The notes: generated from the letters alone by a model not told the origin. A stretch of 64,000 nucleotides of DNA from Emydura subglobosa (GCA_007922225.1 ML679995.1:8436689-8500688); one strand, 5' to 3'; numbered from the stretch's first letter, positions 1 through 12,329 are shown. Translations and numbers: made by a program.

Positions 1-2858
1 TGATGGCTTGTGAGTTCACGTGTCCTAGAAAAGACCAGTATTTCCAGAGGCTCATTGTACCATATGCAAGGCGGCTTAGTGGCTTCAAACTCTGGAGGGC
101 ATGGGGGAGGGATGGGAGAGAGGAGAAGGGAAGCTGAGGAGCACAATAATCAGCCTCTCCGATCTATCAGAGGCTCAGTGATGGAGCAGAAGGTCCCTGA
201 ATCTTGAAAATATCACTGCCACGTTGTACCCAAGTGTCCAATATAAGCTAATTGAGGCAACAGAGCAAAAGATTGGTGCACTGCAAAAGGTGTCTGTGCT
301 GCATGGAGCACCCAGGTGTGCTGTGTGAGATAATTAGCCCAAGGAGCGCATATAAGATGATACTCTGACAAGGGGACGGAAGGGAAGAATAACTAGAGAG
401 CTTTGAGTACCATGAGGAGGGAAACCGAACCAAACCTGCCGCCTGGTGGTTTCGGATGCCATGATGATGGGAGTGGTGTAGAAACTTTGGTGGGTTAATG
501 CAGAGCTCCACCAAAGGGGCCCCTGAAAGAACAGTTAAGCTCCAGCCTAATCCAGTGGCAACAGCCAGTTGTGTTATGTGCATATTGCGGCTTGCATTCA
601 GTTGAAAGTCTTCCAGCTTCTATCAGCATCGGCCCTGGTGTAGGACTTTAGCAACCTAAAGTCCCCTCTGGAAAGTGGTGCAGCGTGTCTGGAACCTCCC
701 TTCTGCCAGGAGGACCCAGAGGTGGGGCTGGTGCAGCCCAAAAAGCAGGTGGCCTGCTGGGAGGCCCAAGGACGTGCTGATGCACCATTGGTTTGTCTGC
801 TTATGTTGCCCAACTACTCCCTAATTCTGCCCTCCCCCAGTAGAAACCCCTGAAGAAGAAAAGCAATCTGCCCTTCCACAGGGACTGCATTGCCCTGCTG
901 CTTAGGGAGCCAGGGGGAGCTTCTCATACGCACTTCCCCCACAGCTTGAGTGTACCTAGCCTTGTGGGTGACTTGGGCAGAAAGTCACTCTAAGTATAAC
1001 TTGCACTGACTTAACCCCTTTGGTGGCTGTGTAAATGAGTGTGCCTTAAAAGGATAACTCCATGACCGCTCATCCTGCTGGCCTGTGGCTGGGCTGTTAA
1101 GGTGGAAGGGCGTTATCGTCTCAGTGCTTCAAATAAGGTTCCGTGCGTCCTCCAAAAAAGTGCCGGGGGAATCCCGAAGCCATAAAATGATACTGTGTGA
1201 AACTCGGCTTCAGTATGTTTTCCAGAGGAACACTTTGGTTCCCAGAAGTTCCGTAATTAAGCAGAGTGAAGAGAGTGCTCACCCAAGGTGTAATGTGCAA
1301 ATGCTGTAATGCTTAAAAAAGGCAGCCCATTGTAGCCTCGGGATGGGGTGGGGGAGGAAGAGTTGTGCTGTGTACCTTAAGGTTTGTCCATCATTTTAGG
1401 CATTCCACATTCTGGAAGCCATAACAATCCTGAATGGCAAAGGGACATTCTGTCCTGAGCCACGGATGGCAAGGCAGCTGTGCATGCCACAGAGGTTTTC
1501 AAGCATTGGGGACTGAAGAACACAGCTCAGAATGTCGTGGTCTGGTGTCCTAGCGAGGAAGGCCCACAAAATATACTCTTCCCTAAAATGTGACTGCCTA
1601 TTTGGAATTCCTGCTACAGAAAAAGTTTGCAGCTATCAGCACCAAGGACTGTGTTGAAATTCAGGAGGGAAGCAACGGGGTCCTGCATTAGTGCCCATAT
1701 GGATTCCTGCTTGTGATACAGCCTGCTCTGACTGTGTCTGCCTATGGACTACATGCAAACACACAATAACATGGGATCTCAAAGAACTGCCCAGCTAGCC
1801 CTTCCCCCAGCACATTTCTGGACCGCGCACAACCCCCCTACCATATTTGAGACACTGATTTTTTCGCACATGCACTACATTTCCCTTCCCTCCGCCCTAC
1901 CCAATACAATTCACTGTTTACAGGGCTCGTTACATGTGGAGTTGCTGATTTGTATGGTGCAGCATAATAAAAAGGGAGATAATATAAGGTTCCTACTGTT
2001 CATATCTAAGTGCATCTGTGCAAGAACATGCAACTGCTAGTAAAAAAAAAAAAGTTAAATGCTTGGTTCATTGTTGTTTGCACTTCCTGTTTTCCATTTT
2101 GAATTCCACATGGGGGGAGGGGACACCAAGACACAGGCATCCACTCAACCATTAGCAGGTACACGCTGCTTCTAATAAAATTTGCATTGGTCATACACCA
2201 GCAATCCCTCTGTGACAGTTAGGGGTGCAGTCCAGACCAATGAAGGATTGTGTCACCACCTGTCCTGAAATCCTGAGTAGCTGCTGAGTACAATGTTTTG
2301 CTGCTGTAACTCCCAACCTGGGATACTCCGAACCAGCATGGTTTACAAGCAAAGAAGAGTGAAAACTTGCATTTAAAGTCTAAAACTGAATCTAGCAAGG
2401 TACAGGTTCAAGATGATTTCTCACCTATAGTAGGTTTCCAGAGACATCAGCCCTGCTTGGTTGAAGGATCCTTCTTTCTTTGCTTGCAAGAACGGTTTTC
2501 TTTGTGTTTGTCTAGTTATGGATGCCAAAGATGGCGTCTCCCCTTGTTTATATCTCTCAAAGTTCAATGACTTTGTTTCAAGAGGCAGGATGACCTCATA
2601 CTTTTTCTTCTCTTCCTGTGCACTTCCCATCCCCCTGTATGTTAATGGGGCTTCCATTCTTTTAATTTTACCATGCTTAATTTACATAGGAGACAGGTAA
2701 ATAGCTGCCTTCTCTCCTGGCTGGGAGGGAATTTTTCCCTCTCTTCGGCCACAGCCTTTAAAACATAATATCATTAAGTATCCCTGTTAATACGCACATT
2801 GCACAATATTAGTCACCAGTAGCTTTCAGAAAAGACCTCACTCAATACACTTTTATAA
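1..2858. other. Gene-free stretch with no recognised repeat
   Basis: I see no supported gene in this stretch. Short open frames exist on both strands, but none has recognisable domain residues, a codon pattern or consistent splice context. A short adenine run at 2041-2053 follows plain unique-looking sequence and is not preceded by a convincing retroposon. The composition is mixed, with slightly GC-richer patches near 650-960. This is most simply intergenic or intronic DNA. Confidence 0.5.
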
Positions 2859-2864
2859 TACTAA

Positions 2865-3212
2865 AGGCCCTACTTGAATTGCAGGGTGATTATCAAATAA
2901 TTGCAGCTGAATTGTGGACAAGAATGGAAAATTGCAGAAAAGTAATAATGGACCTTTATTCATTTCAGTAACTTGGAAAAGCAAGAGAAGATCGATTTGT
3001 TTAAGAAAAATTTGCTGCAACAATATAAATACTCAAGTATCACATTATGCCTGCTAATTTTTTGATAACCAGACATTTTGCTGTAACTATATTGCAGTCA
3101 TTAATGTATGGGGCTGATGGCCATGGCTCCCGAGGTCAGCCAGCTGGCTGACAGAATTGTGGTGGAGGCCGAATATTTCAGGATCTGCAAAATTGCAAAT
3201 TAAGTAGGGCCT
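2865..3212. mobile_element. Non-autonomous hAT-like DNA transposon (MITE)
   Basis: A 348-bp element is bounded by terminal inverted repeats. The left end reads AGGCCCTACTT and the right end reads AAGTAGGGCCT, an exact inverse. A looser AT-rich inverted similarity continues about 25 bp inward. The sequence TACTAA lies directly outside both ends (2859-2864 and 3213-3218) and fits a target-site duplication. The ends resemble the GGGCCCTA-type termini of some amniote hAT elements, which normally duplicate 8 bp. The 6-bp match seen here could be a decayed 8-bp one or indicate another superfamily. There is no internal transposase frame. Confidence 0.7.
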
Positions 3213-3218
3213 TACTAA

Positions 3219-3770
3219 CATTGTATTCAATCAGCTGGTTCAGTTGTTTATCACTTGAAGTTCAGCCCCGCCCCGTGTCTTTATAGACCAGTCAACCTTT
3301 GAAATGGATTCTTCTGAGGGCTTCTCCTCCAAACGACGTTCATTCAAGCTGTGAGGAAGGCAATATGGAGTCTGGTGGTGGAGGAAGCTCCCTGCTCTCT
3401 CTTCGCCCAGTTATATTTGCTGAAATGCAAATGGGTTTCTTTCCTGATAGCTCCTGCCTCTGCTGTCTTGAGTTTACTGGTTATATATGAATTGAAGTAA
3501 ACACCCATTCCTTTGTTTAGGATGCTGTTTAATAACTGCCCTGAAATATCATGTTTATATACATTTTAGACATAATTCCAGCATATACTCAGAACTCATA
3601 ACACGTCATGGACATGCATCATTCAAGAATACTAATGATCAGTGAGTTATTACTTTTCAATACCACATAAGACATCTTTTGTACATAGGTTATTGCAATA
3701 GGGTGTGAACACAGGGATGCTTAGTGTGACACCCTCCCATTCATATCTTAATAACAAACATGGCACCAGA
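3219..3770. other. Gene-free stretch
   Basis: No gene or recognisable repeat is seen between the MITE and the GC-richer block that begins near 3.77 kb. The short open frames here lack domain signatures. Confidence 0.45.
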
Positions 3771-3771
3771 A

Positions 3772-4078
3772 ACTTACCAGGCTCTGGGGTTACTTCTGCC
3801 TCTTTTATTTCTGCTGCTGGTTCTGCAACAGCCTGCTCTTCTAGGGGGTCATCAAACAGTTCTTCTGAGTATGGACCCAGGAAGTGTAGCAGCTGCTCTG
3901 GCAGGAAAGTCTCCTCAGGGAGCAGTGTGTGTATCAGAGTCCCTTCAGAAACCTGAGCCAGTGCCTGCTGGCTCGCCTTTGGGGTACTTTGCCATACTAG
4001 ATTTGGGGGTGTCCATCCCATGCAGGCTAGGAGGGGGTTGAGATAGCCAGGCAGGCTAATTAACTCCACAGGCTGCAC
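3772..4078 (-). pseudogene. Unrecognised minus-strand open segment with exon-like borders
   Basis: The minus strand stays open for about 140 codons (down to about 3650). The acidic middle stretch contains FLPEQLLHFLGPYSEE followed by an EEQAVAEPAAE-type run. Two features look exon-like. A pyrimidine-rich CTCCTCCAG sits just before the segment at about 4080-4090. A G|GTAAGT donor match sits at about 3778-3772. I do not recognise a protein family. The block directly upstream on the minus strand reads on the plus strand like a TATA-bearing repeat, so this may instead be antisense to an LTR or be open by chance. It could be an exon of an unknown host gene or of a transposon-derived gene. Confidence is low. 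Confidence 0.2.
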
Positions 4079-4689
4079 CTGGAGGAGGAGCCAGGGAGCA
4101 AGGAACTAATTGGAAGCAGGTTCAGCTGTGCAGGAAAAGCTGGGGCCTATAAAGCCAGGAAGCGGACCACCGAAAGGGGCTGGTACTGGGAAAGGATAAT
4201 CACTCCCTGGGAAGGGGTAGGCATGTCTTGGGGCTGTTAGGGAAGGCTGAAGGAAAGCAGGTAGCTTTGGAGGGTTTGGGAGCGGGTACATCCGGGGAGT
4301 GGGAGGGAGAGAGAGAAAAAACACAACAGGCATGGTAGGAAACAGTCCAGGGAAGGAGCAGTGAGGGCTGAGAGAGGGAAGTCCAGAACTCCTGAGCTGA
4401 GTGTCCCTGGACTGTGTTCCCCTACTAGCCACTGAGGGTGTGGTACCAAGGAAGTGGTAGGGAAGATTACCTAAAACTGCTAGGGAACAGGGACTTTGCC
4501 CCCCTTGTAAGGGGGGAACACTGAGTGGCCTAGCAAGAGGGCTGAGTAATGAAAAAGATGCTGTGGTTTTGGGGGCTGAAGGAGGGGCTGTAGAACAGAG
4601 GCGGAGAGAGAGTGACAAGGTAAAAAACTGTAGAAGGAGGCATCGTCCTCATGCACCAATTCCCAGAGTGACCAGGAGGAGGTGCCAGA
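4079..4689 (+). repeat. GC-richer block with a TATA-like box, possible LTR or unknown repeat
   Basis: This block is richer in purines and GC than its flanks on the plus strand (many GGGAA and GGAGG runs). It contains CCTATAAAGCCAGGAAG near 4147, which resembles a core promoter TATA box. The end near 4670-4690 (GGAGGAGGTGCCAG) resembles the tail of LTR-like sequences that I recall from turtle genomes, but I cannot verify this. No inverted TG...CA ends or target duplication could be fixed. It lies between two minus-strand open segments, and all three could belong to one transposon-derived unit. Confidence 0.25.
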
Positions 4690-5133
4690 TCATCGGTGAA
4701 TGTTGCGCCCTGCGATGGGGTTAGAAGGTTTCCTCGCTGACCAGGCTAGCGTGAAGCACTGGGTGCGCGCTGCAGTACTCCGCTCCCAGACAACCTCCTC
4801 GTAAAAGAGGTAGGATAGTGGGGAGTTCCCAAAGGTGCAGTTCTTATCACTGGCTTTCTTGTAGTCACTCTTGAGCTGCTTAATCTGCTCCCTGCACTGG
4901 CCACCAGTCCCTTGAATCCCCGGCACTGCCAGCTTGTCAGTTATTTCTTGGGACACGTCCTGGCCATCTGTGGCGCTCTTACTGAAGTCGACCATCTTGT
5001 TCACCTCATACCACAGATTAACCAAAATCTGACTCTGGTTCCATGACCAGGTAGCAGCACTCTTGGCAAAGGCCATCTTCTTGTTGATCGTAGTTAATGC
5101 AGGCGATGGGTCACTCTGCGGTTCAGCAGCCAA
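4690..5133 (-). CDS. Myb/SANT-like DNA-binding domain fragment, Harbinger-derived type
   Basis: A 147-codon frame starts with ATG at 5133. From about residue 29 it shows a tryptophan-bounded trihelix pattern: WSWNQSQILVNLWYE, then a variable stretch, then QCREQIKQLKSDYKKASDKN, then LFYEEVVWERS. This spacing matches the Myb/SANT-like DNA-binding domain (Myb_DNA-bind_4) carried by the accessory protein of PIF/Harbinger transposons and by many vertebrate host genes derived from it. The expected binding role is sequence-specific DNA contact in the nucleus. The usual second module, a longer tail with a basic coiled coil, is not visible after residue 120, and the frame ends in unrelated residues. 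It is therefore probably a decayed copy or a single exon rather than an active gene. A transposon origin is inferred from the family. Confidence 0.55.
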   Translation of the reverse strand: MAAEPQSDPSPALTTINKKMAFAKSAATWSWNQSQILVNLWYEVNKMVDFSKSATDGQDVSQEITDKLAVPGIQGTGGQCREQIKQLKSDYKKASDKNCTFGNSPLSYLFYEEVVWERSTAARTQCFTLAWSARKPSNPIAGRNIHR

Positions 5134-7780
5134 AATAAAATGGAATCATTAAATGCAGGGGGTTGCTTCCATTTTCTGGGAGTCGATTGGTCAGTTTGGG
5201 GATAGAAAGGTTAGAAACTCTGGCCCATGAGATTGTGGGATAGCCTTGGTGGATTCTCAGGACACGAATCTGGGGGACCAGGCCTGTGTTGCATGCCCAC
5301 TGAAATACGCAGTTCTGGGCCCAAGTGCCCCTTCCTGGTCCTTAGCCTGGGATCCTGAGGGTTCACTTGGGTGAATCAGGCAGCTTTGTGTGGAGATGAA
5401 AGGGGAGTTTGGGCTGGAGCCTGGGTCCAGCCTTACATTGCAGTGTAGACATATGCTATTTAGGGCCCTGTGTGTGGGGCTCAGGATCTTGGCTTTGTAA
5501 AGGAACTTCTCAGTTCCACAAAAACAAGATCTCACAGGCCTGCAGGCTGGGAACTTGCTGCTTTATTTAACTGTGTCACAACAAAATGGGGGGGAGAGCT
5601 CCAACTCACCAAACAGGAGATAAGGGAGGGGTAGAGCATGGCTCCAACCCATCATACTCAGAAACCCAGTTAAGCCCATGATGACCAATTTACTATACGT
5701 GAATTCTAAACTCTTTTAGGCTTAGTGTATTGTTTTGTATGGTACCTAGATTAATGGGGCCCTGATACTGACTGGGGAACTACCGAAATAGACGTCGTAA
5801 AGGAGTCGCACACATGCATTCATGCCAAATGAGGCTACATTGTTTAGCCAGTTTGAAAACCTGCTGCTAACCCTGGGCTGAGTTTTTAGAAAATTTTAGA
5901 TGGGTTAGAAAATCTCAAATCAGGTGAGTTTCCCGTGTTTTGAGGTTCCTGGTGAGCTTTTAAACTCTAGTGATCTATAGAATCAAGAGAGGCAAGTCTG
6001 CGATTTCTAATGCATTTTTATCTATCCTGATAGCAAGAGACATGAGACTGACTCACCTGTGTTTAAATTATAAGATATTCAACAACTTTTAAGTCAAAAT
6101 TTTGTTTATCCTATTAATGATCAATTCTCTAGATAGCTTCTTGGACTTTCATTGTCCCTTACACTTGTCTCTTGTTTTAACTTCCAGTCCAAAAATTAAA
6201 TTGTCAGAGGTTCAGCTTAGGAAGATAACTTACGTATATTATCTCTCAGCAAAACCGCTTTGGCACCAAACAATGGCCACCACAGCACTCAAAGTGCATA
6301 GAACTGAAGCCTTTCTAAGGTTTATTTTCACCACGCACAGCTGGTTTGGCAAATTCCTTGAATGGATTACTGCCTCAGGTTTAGTAGCTATGCTGTCCAC
6401 TTGCTAAACAGGCAGGAGTTGCAGCTGGTCATGCCACACAAAGCCCAATCACTTCTCAAATGAAAAAGAAAAGTCAGTGAGCTCAAGATAAAGGATGGAG
6501 ATCTCATAGATTGCTGTATGGTAGACTTTTTTCTCTGGCATATTTGATGGATTAATTTTTAATGCCATGCTGGTATGAAATGCCGTGAAATCTAACTTAA
6601 AGTTAGTAATTGGAACTGTCTTCTGCTATTTATTTTATTTTAATCTGTATCATTTCTCTCCCCATTTATTCCCCATGTGGGTGTTTGTTTCTGGCCAGCC
6701 TCTTACAATATTAAGATGACATGGGGGGGAAGGGGAGATGAAAATGAATAATATATACAATTTGTAACTGTCAGAAACAGAAAAAATACTGAGTACTTAA
6801 TGCAAACAACTTTTTTTTTTTTTTTAACATTCCATACGTGGAACTTATATTTTAAACTGCAACCAAATCCTTTATCTGAACTGTCAGTGTTATAGATGGT
6901 ACCTGCATATTTATGAAGGTTTGCATAGTTTTTATCAAATTGATGCATTTAGCTGATTTAACATTCCAGCTTGTCATTTAGAAAAAAATAACATTTTCAA
7001 AGAATATGAAAGAGGCATTGGCTTTATTCAGCCCCTGCCTAGCAATTTGTGTCTAGTTTGCATTGCACATTTTAAATCTTTCTCTGTGAACATTGTGCTA
7101 GGTCTGGTCTTCCATTCTGACCTCCAAATCCTCTCCTGTGGAGTGGTACTTTCCCGTAGGTATCCTGGTCTATAAATATTTACACGATGGTCACTGTCTA
7201 GGCCACCACTAAGGGTTGAATTAGGGACTCCAGAGATAAAATCATAACTCCCTGGTAAGTGTGTGTTACAGCTCCCTTCACAGAGGATGAATCATTGCAG
7301 CCCCTAGCTACAGAACCATAGCACTTTACCTCAAGCCTCCAGCTCTGGAGATCCCTGATCCGATCCTGCATGCGTCGGCCAAGAGGGTTCATGCTTGAGT
7401 TTAAGAATCAGGCTCTATCTGGAATTGTAACAGATTCACATCTTCTGTTGATCAGATATATCCCACTGGTCAGTGTGTGCTGTGTCCCTCTCTGAGCACG
7501 ATCCACAGGGTAGATGGATCTGTTCCTAGAAGGCCTGGCTGTGCACCGGTAGCTGTCGAGTGTAATGCTTTCAGCGCTAGAGCTCCCTGATTGAATCCCT
7601 GGTGTCGGTCAAGATGGCAGCCATCACACAGGCATGGAGTGCAGGATGTAACCCACGCTAGCTAGTGGGTTACACTTACATGGGGAGAAGATATTGGATA
7701 TTCATGATCTTTAATCTAGCATGTGCAGGCATAAGAGGATCAAGTGGTTGCAAGTTGAAGTTACATCAGATCAAATTGTG
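5134..7780. other. Gene-free stretch
   Basis: I find no gene, RNA or assignable mobile element. There are homopolymer runs (a thymine run at about 6812-6825) and ordinary AT-rich sequence. Open frames here are short and lack conserved residues. Confidence 0.45.
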
Positions 7781-7784
7781 TGCG

Positions 7785-8057
7785 GGAAAGCGGCCACTAT
7801 TGAACAATGAGGGCAATTAACCACTGGAAGGGCTTACAAAGAAATATGGTGAACTCACATGGAGTCCTGTATAGAGACTGGATGCTCTAAAAGAAAAGCT
7901 CTTCAACCTCAAGCTATTGGGCTGGCTAGAATTCATTTATGTCACAGGAAAGAGTGATTCCTTCCAGCACACTGGGTGAACTTCGGTGTCTCGTGTTAGG
8001 CAGGTCAAACTAGATGATCATTGAGGTCCCTTCTGGCCTTAAATCTATGCTGGCAGG
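7785..8057 (+). mobile_element. CR1 LINE 3' end fragment
   Basis: The segment matches the typical end of amniote CR1 retrotransposons. An 'aattaaccactggaa' motif corresponds to the C-terminal NWN coding region. It is followed by a 3' non-coding tail with CAAACTAGATGATCATTGAGG and CCCTTCTGGCCTTAAATCTATG. It is strongly 5'-truncated, as most CR1 copies are, and carries no usable frame. Orientation is given by the tail lying at the higher coordinate. Confidence 0.8.
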
Positions 8058-8757
8058 TATTTTAAGCTGCAATTTGCTACATGATTCAGTAAGTGTGTAG
8101 AGGAGGCTAGTAGACAATGTGTATGGTTATTTTTAATTGCAGCTAACCTTTCACACAGCAGTGCAAACATTCACAAGTACATCCTCACTGCACCTCTCCA
8201 TAGCTATTGTAACAAATCTAGAGGCCATCTAGGAACTTCAGGGCGGTTAGTGTTTTCAAACTTGGGGATGATAAAATCCGTGAGTGAAATCTTGGTTCCA
8301 CTGATTTTGTTACTGACTTTTGCGGGGGGGAGGGGGGAGTCAGGGTTTCACTCCATATCATTCTGCACCAAAAGCACAGCCACCCTTTCCTTTGAGTTCA
8401 AGATGTAGCCTAAAGGTATTTGCTAGATAAGGCATGGGTACCAGTTAAGGCAGTAATGGGCCTACGAGGCCTGTAAGACAATAACTTTGCTAAGGCCTTA
8501 TGCCTTATTTGGCTTAAGCAGTTAACAAGAAGTAACCCCAGATCAGAAGATAGAATGGTATGATGACCACACCGCTGATAGGTAACCACAGGATGCTACT
8601 TTATACCAATTTGGGATATTTTAAGTCAGAAACATCAGCAGATGTCTAACAAGAGTGGGGAGGTAACTAATTGAAGTATATGCTAATAAGCTGGAGGTAA
8701 AAGTACTAGTAATCAATGGGAGAAGGGAACCCCAACAACAGTAGGGTGAAGAAGCCA
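8058..8757. other. Gene-free stretch, unassigned
   Basis: No gene is seen. The part from about 8400 to 8740 has a texture reminiscent of an old LTR or DNA element (many short TAA/GTAAC motifs), but I could not find ends or a matching copy in this window. Confidence 0.35.
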
Positions 8758-8890
8758 GCTCTGTATTATCTCCGTTTAACTGAGACACATGGGGGGGGTC
8801 CCCAAGACTTCCGAAGAAGTCAGCGGTAGATGCAGAATTCGAACGCTCTGTTTATTTCTGACCACGCTTCCTCCAGTCGTAAACGCCATC
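8758..8890 (-). mobile_element. tRNA-derived MIR/CORE-like SINE fragment, degraded
   Basis: On the minus strand the order is a 'gaattcgaa'-type B-box remnant, a decayed 'gacttgcc' core and a 'taatacagag' tail, comparable with better-preserved copies at 30030, 44568 and 63735. The copy is highly diverged and interrupted by a guanine run at about 8790-8797. Confidence 0.4.
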
Positions 8891-9837
8891 TAATAGATCG
8901 TGCTGCTGAAGTATAGAAAGGAGCACACAAGGTTGCCTGTGCATGATTTTATGATGAGTTGGGTGATATTTTGTGGTTTAAAGCCCCAGCTCCTGGAGTA
9001 ATGTTCTGTGAGAACCTCAGCTTGACATTACTTTTTTAAGTAAAATTCCATTTCTCATGATTGCAGAGCAAAAGTCTGGAAACATGACTTGACTGCAAGC
9101 TAAAAGCTTAAACCCAAACTTTAAAAAAAAAAAATTGTTTTAAGCCAAAACATAATAATCTTCTGGTTTTGCAGCCTGAGTTATGATTTTTGAATGCTTG
9201 GAGTCAGCATTACTGGCACTGTTATATTAAATACACTTTAAACATGCTGTCACTCTCACTCTTTAGTGTTTCCTGGTGCTGTGCACAAGTGTGAAATTTG
9301 CTATCAAGCAAGATTATTCCTATTCAATGCAATGAAAAATTGAATCCTGTTCTATCCTCTTTGGGCACAGTCCTGCAAAATGAATGCAAGTAAAATCCCC
9401 ACTGTTTTCTTCCTCCTGAAAACAGGCCCTTTTCTCTGTAATTCTTCTTTCTTTGATTACATGTTTTGACCCAAATAATCAAAGACTTGCTGCCAGCATC
9501 GTATGACTTAGCTATCGACTGGGGATTTTTTTAGTATAATAACACTAAACTGTCTTATATTCAGATCTGTTTTGATGTTTAGGGTCTTTTTCCCAGCAAT
9601 ATGGGGCTTAGGAGTCCATGGTTGTTCCAATGCTACACACGGTGTCCATTCTGAACTGCAGATGGTGGCTGACTTATAGATTTTCTTGCACAGGCCCCCT
9701 CCAGGTGAGCTGAATGAGAATCTCCCCTAATACCTAGCAGCAGAGATCCCATGATACACAGATGAGTAGTACTAATTCTGTAATGTAGATGGCAATGGTA
9801 CACTCTAGCCTGGACGTATTTGTCTTTTTAGTATGTT
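8891..9837. other. Gene-free stretch
   Basis: Nothing recognisable was found. An adenine run sits at 9122-9134, otherwise this is unique-looking AT-rich DNA. Confidence 0.45.
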
Positions 9838-9970
9838 GAAGTTAGGCTGTGATGTCTCTGAGGCAGGGAATATGTCTTTCTATAGAATTGTACAGCTCCA
9901 AACACAACAGCTTCTTGATCCCCTTTTGGGGCCTTGGTCATTGTTACACAAATAATAAGTAATAATGTTT
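9838..9970 (+). mobile_element. SINE tail fragment ('gcagggaatatgt ... aataataag')
   Basis: The segment begins with 'gaggcagggaatatgtc', contains 'gtacagctcc' and ends in an 'aataataagtaataat' tail. The same order recurs on the plus strand at 27440-27597 and 44740-44832, and inverted at 21250-21350, 45520-45620 and 52216-52330. This makes it a dispersed family, probably the 3' portion of the MIR/CORE-like SINE or a related LINE tail. Confidence 0.5.
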
Positions 9971-10149
9971 TTCTTCCCCCATAGAAAAGAGGAGGGGGTC
10001 AGCTTCAGTACTTGAGATGGGTGAAAACCAAAATAACCAGATCGGAACACCACCAATCACAGTGAACATTAGCAATCCAGTTTCTGATCTGAACTCTGCA
10101 GCATAAATCCATCTCTGCTTAGTCCAATGAACTAGGGTGTGAAGAAGCA

Positions 10150-11385
10150 GTGAGTTATAGGTCTGTCAGCCTGACATTGATCCTCCGCAAGGTAATGGAG
10201 CAGTTGATACAGGATTTGATTTAATAAAGAATTAAAGAAGGGTAATAACTAATACAAATCAACAACGGATTATGGAAAATAGATCCAGTCAAACTAACTT
10301 GATATCTTCTTTTGATGAAATTATAAATTTGTTTGCTAAAAATAGATAGTGTTGACATAATACACTTAAATTTCTGTAAGGCGGTTGGGTTGGTACCGCA
10401 TGCCACTTTGATTAAAACACTAAAACAAGTTAAAATTAACACAGCATACATTAATGGAGTGAAAACTAACTGGAAGGTCTGGAAACATAATTGCAGACAG
10501 GAAATCATCAAGCAGATGTATCCAGTGGGCTCCTGTAGGGATTGGTTCTTGGCCCTATGCGATTTAACACTTTTATCACTCACCTGGAAGACAACATATA
10601 ATCATTACTGAAAAGTTTGCAAGTGACCCAAAAATTGAGGGAGTGGTAAATAATAAGGAAGACAGGTCTTTGATTCAGAGTGAACTGGAATGCTTGGTAA
10701 ACAATGCCCAAGCAAACAATGTGTTTTAAATGTAAAGGGCTAAATGTAAAAGTAATCATCTGGGGAACAAAGAACGTAGGCCATACTTATAAAATGGGGT
10801 ACTTGATCCTGGGAAGCAGTGACACTGAAAAAGATTTGGGAGTTGTGGTGGCTAATCAGATGACCATGAGCTCCCAATGCAATGCTGTGGTCAAAAGAGC
10901 TAATGTGATCCAGGGATGTGTAAACACAGGAATTTTGAGTAGGAGTAGACAAATTATTTTACCTTTGTATTTGGTAGTGGTGCAACTGCTGCTGGAATAC
11001 CACTTCCATTTCTGGTGCCCTTCCGTGGAGTAACGGGGGTGGAACGTGAGCTCCCAGTGTGACCCTGTGGCCAAAAGGGCTAATACTGAGTAGGATTAAG
11101 GAGGTTATATCACCTACTGCAGCCAAAAGGTATAACACAATCCAGTGGCTGGAAGTTGAAACTAGACACATTCAGACTGGAAATAAGGCATACATTTTTG
11201 ACAGAACAATTTACCAGAGATTGTGGTGGATTCTCTCACTGACCATTTTAAAATCATGATTGGCCGTTTATTCTAAAAGAGATGCTCTAGGAACTATTTT
11301 GGGGAAATTCTCTGACCTGTGTGACAAAGGAGATCAGGCTAGATGACCACCATGGTCCCTTCTGGCCTAGCAATCTATGAATCTA
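10150..11385 (+). mobile_element. CR1 LINE fragment, reverse transcriptase to 3' end, decayed
   Basis: This is a 5'-truncated CR1 copy. It begins in the reverse-transcriptase domain with the 'ggtctgtcagcctgaca' codons (VSLT motif) followed by a decayed KVMEQLI block. The catalytic YADD-equivalent region survives only as a KFASDPKIEG-like remnant near 10610-10645, where the expected F-A-D-D is changed. Later blocks encode DLGVVV and the NAVVKRANVIQGCVN stretch, then the non-coding tail with CAGGCTAGATGACCACCATGG and 'cccttctggcctagcaatctatgaatctat'. Frameshifts and stops break the frame throughout, so it is inactive. A near-duplicate of its later half lies at 59.7-60.5 kb. Confidence 0.85.
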
Positions 11386-12325
11386 TATTGTCCTGAGCCA
11401 CTGAATCAATACTTTTTTTTATATACTTGCTTATGAAAGCTGATCGTTCAGTCACTAAAAATTTTTAAGGAATACTTTTGTCATGTTCTGACAAATATCT
11501 ATTTCCAGAAATATTTGCAGCATGCTCCTGAGAACAGAGAGAGGAAGAGGAGATAATTTAAAGGGAAGTAATTAGCAATTATGGACAAGTAAGTGAAATG
11601 GATCAAGACCGTGGCCTGTAGTGTGATCTGTGGAATTCAGACATCATCTTTTCTTGGGAGGGAAAATTGGAATCTCACTGCTGAGCAGAACTGGTTGAAA
11701 GAGCAAAAAACTTTTTCTTTGCCAAAATTCAAAATTTTTTTAAAGTTTTAAAAGTTCTTTTAACGAATCTTTCCTAGGGGACTGCGCATTGACCTAATGG
11801 GAGGTTTTGTGTGCTCCAGTGACCCTGAGATCTATGCCAATGAGAATTTTAACTCTTGGTGTGGCCACCAAAACTGGACAGGTCAAAGGATAGTGACCAG
11901 GCCAACAACGGATTCTCATTAAAAAAAAAAAAAAAATTGTGAGAAAATTACAACACAAGGGACCATCCCAAGAAGCATCATGGTAGAAAGGGATGGTGAA
12001 GCTTTGTTTGTACCATAAGTCATGGCTGCTTGTGTGGGAAGGATTCCGGTTCTATTAACAAATGATTCTCTTCTCTCTTCAAAGGCTGAGAGGAGTGATT
12101 AGCAGTAATTACGTGTGATGCTTTAAAATTATTTTTGTGGAAAAGATAATGCAAATAGATGGCTCCTTAACTTTGACTGGTCAGCTCATCATTGGTCATA
12201 CTGATTTCTTGAGGAAAAGAGATACCAAGCAGTGGGCTGGCTACTGAGAACTCCCTCTCCAGCTCTCACCAGGCAACTCCAGTTGTGCACAGGCCCACTG
12301 TTTGAGATGTCACCCCGTCTCAAAA
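11386..12325. other. Gene-free stretch
   Basis: No gene or confident repeat is seen. Adenine runs occur at about 11920-11935, and ordinary AT-rich sequence surrounds them. Confidence 0.45.
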
Positions 12326-12329
12326 AAAG

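Noticed and set aside
4106..4618. 170-codon proline/serine-rich minus-strand frame
   Set aside because: The frame is a by-product of a purine-rich plus strand. It has no domain and overlaps another open frame.
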